Shown: positions 24,922 to 32,086, numbered from the stretch's first letter. The stretch: 37,628 nt of DNA from Rhizobiales bacterium UBA3584 (GCA_002375765.1 DFMV01000057.1:5580-43207); one strand, 5' to 3'. Notes: generated by a model from the sequence alone, not told the origin. Numbers and translations: made by a program.

Positions 24922-24950
24922 TTGATAATAACCGACGTGTCTGTTATATA
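24922..24950 (+). promoter_or_regulatory. Sigma70-type promoter upstream of the RlmN-family gene
   Basis: TTGATA (24922-24927), a 17-bp spacer, then TATATA (24945-24950). The start codon is 51 bp downstream of the -10 box. This is the clearest -35/-10 pair in the window, in a locally AT-rich patch. Confidence 0.65.
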
Positions 24951-25001
24951 TAGCCCTGCGTCGATCCCCGATGCGACCCGATAACAGATTCCGTCAGTTC
25001 C

Positions 25002-26054
25002 ATGTCTTCCGCCGTTCTCACCAGAACAGCGGCCGCCTCGCCGCGCGCCGCAAAAAAACCATTCGCCCTTGATCTCGACAGCGCCGCGTTCGCGCGCCTG
25101 GCCGCGTCCGACGGTCCCACGCTCTCTTATCGCGCACTTTTCTCTCCCCATGCCGACCTGCCCAACAACCTGAAACGCTGGGGTGAGCATCACGGCACCG
25201 AAATGCGCCGCCTGATGCTCAAGTCACGCGATCGCGGCACCCGCTCGGAAAAATTCCTGTTCGCACTCCCCGATGGATACGCCATCGAAACCGTCCTCAT
25301 CCGGCGGCGCGATGGCTATACCGCCTGCGTGTCTTCCCAGGTCGGCTGCGCCTTCGCCTGCCGCTTCTGCGCTTCGGGACAGGCGGGCCTCAAACGCAAT
25401 CTTTCCGCTGGCGAAATCGTCGAACAGATCGTGCGCCTCGGACCCAGGGTCAACCGCATCGTTTTCATGGGCATCGGCGAACCGCTCAACAATTACGATA
25501 ACGTTCTCAAAGCCATTCGCATCCTGCGCGACAGGGCAGGGCTGGCCCTGCCGGCCTCTGGCATGACCATTTCCACGATCGGTATTCCCAAGGCCCTCAA
25601 GGCGCTGCGCGAGGAGCACCTCAAGATTAACCTCACCATCTCCCTCCACGCCACGACGCAGGAAACCCGCGCCGCCCTTATCCCCGGCGCCAAAAAGCAC
25701 GATATCGGCGAGGTCGTCGCCCGCGCCCTTTCATGGGCCGAGCGCCACAGCCGAATTGTCACCTTCGTCTATCTCGTCCTGCCCGGCATCAACGATACGC
25801 ACGCCGATCTCGATCGGCTCTGCGCGATGTTTGCCGGCCAACCGGCCCGCATCAATCTCATGCGCTGGAACCCCGTCGATGGCGTGGCGCTGCGCCGCAC
25901 CGACGATCACACACTCGCCGCCTTCCGCCATGGCCTCGAACGCGCCGGCATCCCCGTCGTCGTGCGCGACACCCAGGGCCGCGACATCACCGCCGCCTGC
26001 GGGCAATTGTGGCTGCGAGATCTCAATGGCTCGCCCTTGGCAACGGCCCGATAG
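25002..26054 (+). CDS. RlmN/Cfr-family radical SAM rRNA methyltransferase
   Basis: 350 residues. This family methylates A2503 of 23S rRNA (RlmN at C2, Cfr at C8). The 4Fe-4S cysteines are C116, C120 and C123 (CxxxCxxC in GCAFACRFCASG). The two catalytic cysteines are C109 (ACVSSQVGC, seven before the cluster as in RlmN) and C333 (AACGQL). The base-contacting Glu is E96 (IETVLI). GIGEPLNN and SLHATT motifs are present. The N-terminal accessory domain is short and diverged. Usual alphaproteobacterial RlmN is longer (about 380-410) with a GCTLTCSFCHTGTQ-like motif, so this may be a second, non-canonical member closer to Cfr in length (349). Function is not settled. Its 3' end overlaps the convergent glycosyltransferase by 32 bp. 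Confidence 0.88.
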   Translation: MSSAVLTRTAAASPRAAKKPFALDLDSAAFARLAASDGPTLSYRALFSPHADLPNNLKRWGEHHGTEMRRLMLKSRDRGTRSEKFLFALPDGYAIETVLIRRRDGYTACVSSQVGCAFACRFCASGQAGLKRNLSAGEIVEQIVRLGPRVNRIVFMGIGEPLNNYDNVLKAIRILRDRAGLALPASGMTISTIGIPKALKALREEHLKINLTISLHATTQETRAALIPGAKKHDIGEVVARALSWAERHSRIVTFVYLVLPGINDTHADLDRLCAMFAGQPARINLMRWNPVDGVALRRTDDHTLAAFRHGLERAGIPVVVRDTQGRDITAACGQLWLRDLNGSPLATAR

Positions 26055-27291
26055 CCGCCATTCGACGCTCGATAAAGTCAACCGAGGCCGCCACGCCGTC
26101 TTCGTCCCTGATCGCCGAACCCAATTGAGCGGCCTTCGCTCGCATATCATGGTCATCCATAGCAGTAAGCACTCTGGCCACAGCGTCCACGCTGAGATTG
26201 TTCCTGTCCAGCGCAGCGGGGCCGGCCCCAAGCGTCGCCACGCGACGTGCCCAGAAGGGCTGATCGCCGAAAAACGGACAGATCGCCGTTGGCTTGCCGG
26301 CGCGCAGGGCCGCGCCCGTCGTTCCGGCGCCCCCATGATGCAAGGTCGCATCGACATGCTTGAACAGTTGGTCGTGCGGCGCCGCTGAAATTGCAAGAAC
26401 GTCAGGCAGATCCTCGACGATTTCCAGCGCCCCCTCTCCAGTAGCGATCAACCCGCGCTTTCCCGCCTGCGCCAGCGCTGCAACGATCGTCTCGGTCATA
26501 GCCCGGGAATCCACGCCCGGCATGGAGCCAAAGCCGCAATAGACCGGTGCCGGCCCAGCAGCGAGAAAGCCGGCCAATGCCGGATCGGGCCGCCAGTCGG
26601 GTGTGTCGAGAAACCAGTAGCCGCTCACCAGCACATCGGGTCCCCAATCACGGGGCACAGGCAGAACCTGCGGTGAATAGGCGTAAAGGGTGCCAAGGGA
26701 TCGAACATCTGCGGTGCTGCGACCGGCCAGCCCCAGTGTGTCATGACGAAATCGCTTGATCAGCTTTCGGAAAAGCATGCTCGCCGCGTGCGTGCCCAGC
26801 ACATGGCTGACCTTGTTGAGCGGACCGAGATTGTCGAACGGCAGTAGCGGAGATGGAAAGTCCGATGTGGGTGTAAATCCCGGCAACGGAGAAGCCAGAA
26901 CATGCTGGCAGCCCAGCGCCTCAGCCATATGCGGTGTGGCGAAGGACTTGGGATGAAACACAATCAGATCGGGGCCGAATGCCCTGATCGCCGCCCACTC
27001 GGCATCCAGAAGCCTTTCACCTAGCGGCCTCATGTGTTTGAGGAGCTTGAGCCCGGCACCAAATCCCTTGCTGCTGCCCATGGCCGCCTTGCCCTCCTGC
27101 GTGTCGAGCAGGGCCAGCAAGTCTCCGGGCAGCGGTGCAAAAGGAATACCGTATTCGGCAACCAGGCCGGTAAACTGCTCGGGCGCCAGCAGGATCACGC
27201 TGTGCCCACGCCCGGCCAGCCCGCGCGCCAGCGCGATGTAGGGCTGAACGTCGCCGCGTGTGCCCATGGTGGTGATAGCGATCCGATACAT
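26023..27291 (-). CDS. GT1-type glycosyltransferase (sterol glucosyltransferase / MGT-like)
   Basis: 422 residues with the GT-B fold. The N-terminus is RIAITTMGTRGDVQPYIALA (3-22), typical of sterol glucosyltransferase-like and macrolide glycosyltransferases. The C-terminal donor-binding signature HHGGAGTT (318-325) is followed by GDQPFWARRV (342-351). It would move a sugar from a nucleotide donor to a lipid, sterol-like, or secondary-metabolite acceptor; the acceptor is unknown. I chose the ATG at 27291; the open frame to 27369 lies inside the upstream gene. It starts 4 bp after the DUF6653-like gene and probably forms an operon with it. Its last 32 bp overlap the rlmN-family gene on the other strand. 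Confidence 0.88.
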   Translation of the reverse strand: MYRIAITTMGTRGDVQPYIALARGLAGRGHSVILLAPEQFTGLVAEYGIPFAPLPGDLLALLDTQEGKAAMGSSKGFGAGLKLLKHMRPLGERLLDAEWAAIRAFGPDLIVFHPKSFATPHMAEALGCQHVLASPLPGFTPTSDFPSPLLPFDNLGPLNKVSHVLGTHAASMLFRKLIKRFRHDTLGLAGRSTADVRSLGTLYAYSPQVLPVPRDWGPDVLVSGYWFLDTPDWRPDPALAGFLAAGPAPVYCGFGSMPGVDSRAMTETIVAALAQAGKRGLIATGEGALEIVEDLPDVLAISAAPHDQLFKHVDATLHHGGAGTTGAALRAGKPTAICPFFGDQPFWARRVATLGAGPAALDRNNLSVDAVARVLTAMDDHDMRAKAAQLGSAIRDEDGVAASVDFIERRMAAIGPLPRASH

Positions 27292-27295
27292 CTGC

Positions 27296-27787
27296 TCAAT
27301 CCTGCTGCATATGGCCGACGCTATCGGCGTAAAGCCATGCCAGCCTGTCGAGAAACCAGATCTGACCACCCACGATCATCACAATGCCCAGCGCGGTCGC
27401 CCAGACGTCGAGCCAGTAGAGCCCGCCAATCAGCGGCAGAATTCCAAGACTGCTCCCCGCAATGATCCAGAACGTCGCGCGCGCGTGATGGGCGGGCAGG
27501 GGAGTCTCCCTGCGCTTCAGCCACAGCCGCTCGCCCATGATCGCCCGCGTTTCCCACCGCTCCATGTCGTGGGCGGGCGAAAAGATCCGCGTATTGAGCC
27601 AGAGAAACCCGACAACCAAGGCAATGGGCGCCAGGCACCACAAGCCTATCCATTCGCGCGACCATACAGCAAGGGCGAAAGCGGGAACGCTCAACAGCCG
27701 TGTCCACACGCTCCAGGGGTTGGCATGACGCAGCCAGGAAACCTCCGTCATGCCCATCCCCGATTCGATGGCCTTATCCAACCGCAC
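27296..27787 (-). CDS. Small membrane protein (DUF6653-like)
   Basis: 163 residues. Hydrophobic segments are at about 30-65 (two, around GLWCLAPIALVVGFLWL) and 105-145 (two, around GILPLIGGLYWLDVW and ALGIVMIVGGQIWFL), so four membrane spans are likely. LRHANPWSVWTRLLSVPAF near the start and RIFSPAHDMERWETRAIMGERLWL in the middle loop fit the DUF6653 family as I remember it. Function unknown. The start is a GTG at 27787, supported by AAAGGGAAA upstream; ATGs at codons 11 and 13 are alternatives. It is the first gene of an apparent two-gene operon with the glycosyltransferase, which hints at a role near membrane lipid or acceptor handling. Confidence 0.75.
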   Translation of the reverse strand: MRLDKAIESGMGMTEVSWLRHANPWSVWTRLLSVPAFALAVWSREWIGLWCLAPIALVVGFLWLNTRIFSPAHDMERWETRAIMGERLWLKRRETPLPAHHARATFWIIAGSSLGILPLIGGLYWLDVWATALGIVMIVGGQIWFLDRLAWLYADSVGHMQQD

Positions 27788-28144
27788 GCTGATTTCCCTT
27801 TCTCATGTCGCTGAGGGCCTGTTTCTGGCAGCCGGCAATATCGCAACAAAGGACAACCCGATCACTGCGTATACCCCGGCGCGAGCCGGCAGATTTCCAA
27901 TCGACATCTGTGGGACAAGGAAGGACGATGCAGACGCACAAAGAGCCGCGCTGCCGCTTCCCTGTCCAAGCCGGCAAAAGTATCCAGAACGCGGGCCAAA
28001 TGTCGGTTCGGCTCCGCGGCATCGTCGCGGACGGCACCAGCCCTGCGGCCCTTGCCGCCCCTTGTTCAACATGCCTCTGGACCCGCTCTCAACTTGATGT
28101 CATGATGCTTCGATCATACAGACCGACGGTCGGTTTTTCAATTG
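27788..28144. other. 357-bp gap with possible decayed coding sequence
   Basis: No intact gene. On the minus strand, one frame (about 28062 down to 27871) reads like protein, for example HLARVLDTFAGLDREAAARL. A second minus-strand frame carries a hydrophobic stretch ending at 27803 (VYAVIGLSFVAILPAARN). Neither has a start codon with a ribosome binding site and a full domain. This is consistent with a gene remnant but weak. The right end contains the operator of the TetR gene at 28145. Confidence 0.35.
28122..28134. promoter_or_regulatory. TetR-type operator ACCGAC-G-GTCGGT
   Basis: A perfect 6+1+6 inverted repeat ending 10 bp before the TetR ATG at 28145. ACCGAC/GTCGGT half-sites are common in TetR-family operators. 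Its position suggests autorepression. Confidence 0.75.
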
Positions 28145-28873
28145 ATGAATACAACCATCACTGCACGACGCAAAAATCTGCCACCCGAGGCGCGCCGCGC
28201 CCAACTCGTGGACTGCGCCCAAACGTTGTTTGCTAACAAGGGTTATGAGGCCACCACCATCGGCGATGTCATGGCCATGGCCGGTGTGTCAAAAGGCGGA
28301 TTTTATCACCATTTCGAATCCAAGGAGGCGCTGCTAGAAGCGCTGGCCGAGCGGATGGCGGTGCAGGCGCTGGCAACCATCGAGCCCATTCTTGAGGACC
28401 CGTGGCTCGATCCCTTCACGCGCCTTAACCGTATTCTGCGGCAATTGCGCATCCGCAAGACCCAGGCCGCGCCGGAAATCGGCAAGGCTTTCGACGCTGT
28501 GTTCCAGCCCGGCAACGTCATGCTGTTCGACCGCATCCGGCGTGCTATCACCGCGATTGTCGCGCCGGCGATTTCTCGGGTCATTGCCGACGGCGTTGCG
28601 GAAAAGGTCTTCGACGTCCCCGATCCGGAGAGCTGCGTCGAAATCATTCTCCATCTCAACGCCGCCGCCTATGATGCAATCTCTGCCGCCATGGTTGAGC
28701 GAGACAGGGGAGAGCGCGGCCCGGCGCTCGAGCGGCTCTATCGCATAATGGAGATGCAGGGGATTGCCGTGGACAGACTTCTGGGGCTGCCTGACCGCTC
28801 GCTAACCTGGATCGAACCCGGGACGTTGGAAAAGCTCTTGCAGCTACCCGCCGGCGAGGCATCCGCCCGCTAG
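28145..28873 (+). CDS. TetR family transcriptional regulator
   Basis: A 242-residue repressor. The helix-turn-helix lies at about 17-65 (RAQLVDCAQTLFANKGYEATT, then MAGVSKGGFYHHFESKEALL). The C-terminal ligand domain is long, to about residue 220. The frame is open to a TTG at 28142, but the adjacent ATG is preferred; there is no clear ribosome binding site, so a short or absent leader is possible. The perfect ACCGAC-G-GTCGGT site just upstream is a likely self-operator. No divergent partner survives: the 357-bp upstream gap may contain a decayed gene, and the downstream neighbour is on the other strand. Confidence 0.88.
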   Translation: MNTTITARRKNLPPEARRAQLVDCAQTLFANKGYEATTIGDVMAMAGVSKGGFYHHFESKEALLEALAERMAVQALATIEPILEDPWLDPFTRLNRILRQLRIRKTQAAPEIGKAFDAVFQPGNVMLFDRIRRAITAIVAPAISRVIADGVAEKVFDVPDPESCVEIILHLNAAAYDAISAAMVERDRGERGPALERLYRIMEMQGIAVDRLLGLPDRSLTWIEPGTLEKLLQLPAGEASAR

Positions 28874-28883
28874 CGAAAAGAGC

Positions 28884-29159
28884 CTACTGCAACACCCTGT
28901 CGAGCGTGTATTCGCCGTTGCTGATTCGATCCGGGATGTTCCCGATCAGCTTTGCGACGGCCTCTTCGCCATAATCGCGCACCAGCGTGGCGATCGCCGC
29001 AAACAACGCCGCATGGGCCAGCGCTTCGGTATCGACACCGTCCGTATCGGCCGAATTCCAGGCTTCCGCCAGATATTCGAGAGCGATCTGACGTTCTTCC
29101 TGCTCGGCCTCGATGGCGGCGGATTCGGTCGGAAATGGAAATGTGGTGCGCGTGGTCAT
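28884..29159 (-). CDS. Small acidic protein of unknown function
   Basis: 91 residues, predominantly helical and acidic. It contains an Ala/Glu-rich segment ALEYLAEAWNSADTDGVD at about 26-43 and a longer helix AALFAAIATLVRDYGEEAVAKLIG at about 50-73. No signal peptide, membrane span or metal motif is seen. I do not recognise a named family; similar small proteins are common in Rhizobiales. The ATG at 29159 is the first Met. It converges with the TetR gene (10-bp gap) and lies on the same strand as the NUDIX-TIGR02301 pair, 113 bp downstream of it. Confidence 0.7.
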   Translation of the reverse strand: MTTRTTFPFPTESAAIEAEQEERQIALEYLAEAWNSADTDGVDTEALAHAALFAAIATLVRDYGEEAVAKLIGNIPDRISNGEYTLDRVLQ

Positions 29160-29272
29160 GATCGCTAGTTAGCATGCCTTTGGGGCGCTGCTAAGAGGAA
29201 ATGACCAATTGGTTAACGTGGCGCGTCAAATTGGGCCGGAGCGTTGCATCCGAGACCTTCAACGGGGAAATT

Positions 29273-29638
29273 TCATTCCGCGTAGCGTTGATGAATGTCA
29301 CGCGCCAGCGAATCCCCTTCGGTCAACAGCCGTGTTATCGCCACCTCGGCAGAAGGCGTGCAACTGCGGTAAAAGCGGGCATAAGCCTCATATCCCGCGT
29401 TGAACGCCCCGGCCAGCCGTGCCCGGCGATCCGGGTCAGGCTCATCCAGTTCGATCAACTCGGCCATCTGCCCGCGCCAATCTGTCGTGCGGTCTCCGCA
29501 CAAGGGGGCCAGCATATAGAGCGAGCCCAGGATTTCCGACAGCCGTTCCATCTGCCCCTGATAGGGCGGATCGACGGCCAGAGCGGAGGAGGGGGCGGCG
29601 AGAATCGCCACAACAAACAGGCACCGGATCGCTTTCAT
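29273..29638 (-). CDS. TIGR02301 family exported protein
   Basis: 121 residues. The N-terminal signal peptide (MKAIRCLFVVAILAAPSSALA, cleavage near 21-22) leads to a mature helical domain of about 100 residues: YQGQMERLSEILGSLYMLAPLCG...WRGQMAELIELDEPDP. This pattern matches TIGR02301, a small family found in Rhizobiales with no known function. Two cysteines in the mature part (LCGD and RSCTP) could form a disulfide. The ATG at 29638 overlaps the TGA of the NUDIX gene by four bases (ATGA), so translation is coupled. The longer frame running up to 30028 is out of frame with the NUDIX gene and not coding. Confidence 0.85.
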   Translation of the reverse strand: MKAIRCLFVVAILAAPSSALAVDPPYQGQMERLSEILGSLYMLAPLCGDRTTDWRGQMAELIELDEPDPDRRARLAGAFNAGYEAYARFYRSCTPSAEVAITRLLTEGDSLARDIHQRYAE

Positions 29639-30042
29639 CGTTCCACCCCCGCCAGCCCGAGACACTGGGCACAGGCGTGAACAATCTCGGCGAGGTGGTC
29701 GGTCGTGCGATAGGCGTGCACCTCGTCCACATGCACCCAGTCCCAATCGCTGATTTCGTGGCTGATAACCGGCGCCGCCATAGGGCAGTGGGCTGCAAAC
29801 ACCGCCAGGGTGTAGGTCTTTGCGCCTTCTCCCACAGTCTCGACCAGCACCTGAATGGGATTGGAAACCAGAAGCCGGGTTTCTTCGAACAATTCGCGCT
29901 GCACGCAATCGAGCGGGGTTTCCCCTGGCTCCATCCGCCCACCCGGAAACGTCCACATGCCCAGAAAAGGCGCATAGGCGCGCTGAATCAACAACACCTG
30001 ATCGCCATTGAAAAGCCCGATCGAGCATGCGTCGGGCTTCAT
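29635..30042 (-). CDS. NUDIX hydrolase
   Basis: A 135-residue NUDIX protein, which cleaves nucleoside diphosphates linked to another group X. The Nudix box runs GRMEPGETPLDCVQRELFEE, then TRLLV. The last Gly of the consensus is replaced by Arg; the catalytic RELFEE is intact. I chose the ATG at 30042 (MKPDACSIG); the frame is open to a TTG at 30084, only 6 bp from the divergent SRAP gene. Substrate unknown. It forms a coupled pair with the TIGR02301 gene and shares its promoter region with the SRAP gene, a possible link to nucleotide or DNA damage handling. Confidence 0.88.
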   Translation of the reverse strand: MKPDACSIGLFNGDQVLLIQRAYAPFLGMWTFPGGRMEPGETPLDCVQRELFEETRLLVSNPIQVLVETVGEGAKTYTLAVFAAHCPMAAPVISHEISDWDWVHVDEVHAYRTTDHLAEIVHACAQCLGLAGVER

Positions 30043-30090
30043 GTGCTCGCTGCCATTGCTATAGTGGTCGGGAACGGAGAACAAAGACTC

Positions 30091-30837
30091 ATGTGCGGAC
30101 GATACGCGGTTACCTTGCCAGATGAGGCGATGCGCCAGATATTTGCTACCGACAACCTAATTCAGTCCGTGCCGCGCTACAACATTGCTCCCACCCAGCC
30201 CGTGATCGCCATTTGGGTCGATGATGCCATGCGACGCACGGCAAAGCTCGCCCGTTGGGGGTTGGTGCCTGGATGGGTCAAGGACCCGCGGGAGTTCCCG
30301 CTCCTTGTCAACGCCCGCGCAGAAACCATGGCGACCAAGCCCGCCTTCCGCGACTCGGTGAAACACAAGCGCTGCATCCTGCCGGCTTCGGGCTATTACG
30401 AATGGCAGACCCTGCCCAACGGCAAGAAGCAGCCCTATTACATCACCCTCAAGGACAATGAGCCCTTGGCCCTTGCCGGGCTCTATTCGAGCTGGATGGG
30501 CCCCGATGGCGAGGAAATCGATACCGTCGCGACAATTACAGTGCCTGCCGGACCAGATGTCGCCCACATTCACGACCGTATGCCGGCCCTCATGCGGGGT
30601 GGCCAGATCGATGCCTGGCTCGATACAAAAAACGTGCGATTCGCCGAGGTGGAGCCCTTCGTGGTGCCTCAACCGGCCGGCGTGATGGCCTTTCATCCCG
30701 TCTCGACCCGAGTCAATTCTGCCGCCAACGAGGGGGCCGATCTCATCGCACCCGTGAGCGAAACGATCCCCGACGACACCAATGACAAGTCCATGACAGT
30801 CAAGACAAAAAAGTCGACACAGCTCGATCTTTTTTAA
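30091..30837 (+). CDS. SRAP (YedK/HMCES) protein with C-terminal beta-clamp motif
   Basis: 248 residues of the SOS-response-associated peptidase family. These proteins form a thiazolidine crosslink with abasic sites in single-stranded DNA through Cys2 after Met removal. Cys2 (MCGRYAV), N74 (VNARAET), E104 (GYYEW) and H161 (HIHDRMP) match C2, N75, E105 and H160 of E. coli YedK. After the domain ends near 225, a disordered tail (SMTVKTKKST) ends in QLDLF at the very C-terminus, the bacterial sliding-clamp-binding consensus. GGAG is 11 bp before the ATG. It is divergent from the NUDIX gene. No LexA box was found. Confidence 0.94.
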   Translation: MCGRYAVTLPDEAMRQIFATDNLIQSVPRYNIAPTQPVIAIWVDDAMRRTAKLARWGLVPGWVKDPREFPLLVNARAETMATKPAFRDSVKHKRCILPASGYYEWQTLPNGKKQPYYITLKDNEPLALAGLYSSWMGPDGEEIDTVATITVPAGPDVAHIHDRMPALMRGGQIDAWLDTKNVRFAEVEPFVVPQPAGVMAFHPVSTRVNSAANEGADLIAPVSETIPDDTNDKSMTVKTKKSTQLDLF

Positions 30838-31215
30838 GGTTTCGGGTCGGAACCGGTTCCCCGATCGCTCGTTCTTGGAGCAGGAATTTTCGTGCTCGCA
30901 TGTCGATTTGACACAAACGCACTCGATTTTTTCGTCAAGCCTTGTTATTTATCTCTCGTGGCACCAAGTGCGGTGTCCCGAGGTCAGGCTGGAGAACGGC
31001 ATCATGGTAACACAAACTGCATGGACACGCCTGACCGCGTCCGAGGACACCTGCGTACGATTTAATCTCAAACGTACCAGTCTCATGTGTCGCTCCTGGA
31101 TGTGGCGCGTATAGCGGCTGATAGTTAGCCTCTCCGCCCCGTCACAAGACCCTCACATTAGACTGTTAGCACCGCCCGGGGCTGGGCGGAATCGCGTATC
31201 GCAGAGTGTTCGATC
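30838..31215. other. 378-bp gap with a possible leader ORF and hairpins
   Basis: Near the left end is GGAACCGGTTCC (30849-30860), possibly the core of a decayed family A repeat. A TTGACA occurs at 30908-30913 but has no good -10 at 17 bp. A 36-codon ORF with ribosome binding site lies at 31004-31114. A hairpin CCGCCC/GGGCGG (31172-31189, 6-nt loop) stands 26 bp before the next gene. The layout (promoter-like patch, short ORF, hairpin, gene) resembles an attenuated leader. Confidence 0.5.
31004..31114 (+). CDS. Possible 36-residue leader peptide
   Basis: A short ORF with GGAG 10 bp before its ATG. The protein has three Trp and two Cys in 36 residues and ends SLMCRSWMWRV. The second half of the ORF overlaps nested inverted repeats: GACAC (31046-31050) with GTGTC (31087-31091), and inside them GTACG (31055-31059) with CGTAC (31073-31077). 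Ribosome position on the ORF would thus affect mRNA folding. It reads like a regulatory leader for the gene at 31216, but could also be a chance ORF. Codon use is less GC-rich than that of neighbours. Confidence 0.35.
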   Translation: MVTQTAWTRLTASEDTCVRFNLKRTSLMCRSWMWRV

Positions 31216-31449
31216 ATGACCAAGCCAATCGTTATTTCAGTTGCCGGTGAACCCCAGGGTGTCGTTGTTCCCAACGGCCAGGATTTCCGTTTCATGGCAG
31301 TCAAGCTGGGCGTGTTTCCGCTCGATGGTCGGATTTTCCAGTCCATCGACGCCGCTCGCGCCGCGGCGGAGGCCGTGGTCGAAGGGGCGACGGAACTCGC
31401 CAATTCGTTCGAGCCCAATGACGGCAATGACAGTGGACTTGTCGCTTAA
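31216..31449 (+). CDS. Small protein of unknown function
   Basis: 77 residues. A beta-rich start (MTKPIVISVAGEPQGVVVPN) is followed by FRFMAVKLGVFPLDGRIFQSID and a helix AARAAAEAVVEGATELAN. No signal peptide or membrane span is seen. I do not recognise the family. Its stop codon TAA shares three bases with the TAA of the convergent TetR gene: the four bases TTAA at 31446-31449 end both. A hairpin and a possible 36-codon leader ORF lie upstream, so expression may be regulated at the RNA level. Confidence 0.65.
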   Translation: MTKPIVISVAGEPQGVVVPNGQDFRFMAVKLGVFPLDGRIFQSIDAARAAAEAVVEGATELANSFEPNDGNDSGLVA

Positions 31450-32009
31450 GGCAGAGAGCCCCGGATCACCCGATCACACAACAGCCTGATGGCGCCGCGC
31501 ACGGCGTCGCCATCGGGGTATTTTCCCAGTATCCCTGCCCCCGACGCCAAGAGTACCGTTGCAAGGCGATCGCCATCGTCGATTCCGGCATCGGAAAAAG
31601 CGCGCTTGAGGCTATCTGCAACTGCATCGTCTGCCCGTTTGAATTTGTGAGCCAGCCGCTGCGGCTCGTTCACCAGTTCGGCTGCATGTGGCGAGCCCTG
31701 CAGCATGTCGGCTATGCCTCCAAACATCTCTGCCAGCCCGTTGCCCACCCGTTCCGCCAATGGCCCCTCGGCCTCGAAAGCGCGGGCGAACACCTTGGCC
31801 TTCTCGCTGACCAGTTCTTCGATAAGGGCTTCGAACAGCGTGTCCTTGTCCGAAAACTGCGCATAGAGGGTGGGCTTGGCGATACCCGCCTCCTTGGCGA
31901 TCGCCTCCATCGTCGTCGCGCGAAATCCGGTCCTGAGCATCACCTCGCGCGCTGCATCGAGGATGCGGCGGCGCTTTTCCAATACCCGTGGAGAAAGGTT
32001 GGCCAAAAC
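31446..32009 (-). CDS. TetR family transcriptional regulator
   Basis: A 187-residue repressor when started at the TTG at 32009, which has AGGAG ten bases upstream. The frame is open to 32069, but that first codon is also TTG, has no ribosome binding site, and lies inside the operator. The helix-turn-helix is at about 15-60 (RRILDAAREVMLRTGFRATT, then KEAGIAKPTLYAQFSDKDTLF). The C-terminal part resembles the AefR-like branch. It is divergent from the SDR reductase at 32087, with AT-rich inverted repeats in between. Its stop overlaps that of the small gene at 31216. Confidence 0.87.
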   Translation of the reverse strand, partial: VLANLSPRVLEKRRRILDAAREVMLRTGFRATTMEAIAKEAGIAKPTLYAQFSDKDTLFEALIEELVSEKAKVFARAFEAEGPLAERVGNGLAEMFGGIADMLQGSPHAAELVNEPQRLAHKFKRADDAVADSLKRAFSDAGIDDGDRLATVLLASGAGILGKYPDGDAVRGAIRLLCDRVIRGSLP

Positions 32010-32021
32010 CTGAAACACTCC

Positions 32022-32062
32022 TATTGAACGTTTTGAACGAATATCGTATATATCGTTCAATA
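32022..32062. promoter_or_regulatory. Inverted-repeat operator region between TetR and SDR genes
   Basis: TTGAACGA (32033-32040) and TCGTTCAA (32053-32060) form an inverted repeat with a 12-bp AT-rich spacer. Another TATTGAACG at 32022-32030 pairs with CGTTCAATA at 32054-32062. Three GAACG half-sites in 41 bp thus allow alternative pairing. The segment lies 24 bp before the SDR ATG and overlaps the likely divergent promoters. Confidence 0.75.
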
Positions 32063-32086
32063 TTTTCAATCCGTCGGATAGAACCC

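Noticed and set aside
29419..30090. N-terminal extension of the SRAP gene.
   Set aside because: The SRAP active-site Cys must be residue 2, which fixes the start at 30091. The extension is antisense to the NUDIX gene.
30060..30095. LexA box for the SRAP gene.
   Set aside because: Two GTTC elements occur on the minus strand, but they are separated by three bases, not the seven expected for alphaproteobacterial LexA sites.
30908..30936. Sigma70 promoter starting with a perfect TTGACA.
   Set aside because: The hexamer at the right distance (TTCGTC) does not resemble a -10 box, and the nearest AT-rich hexamer is 32 bp away, so I do not call it as a promoter.
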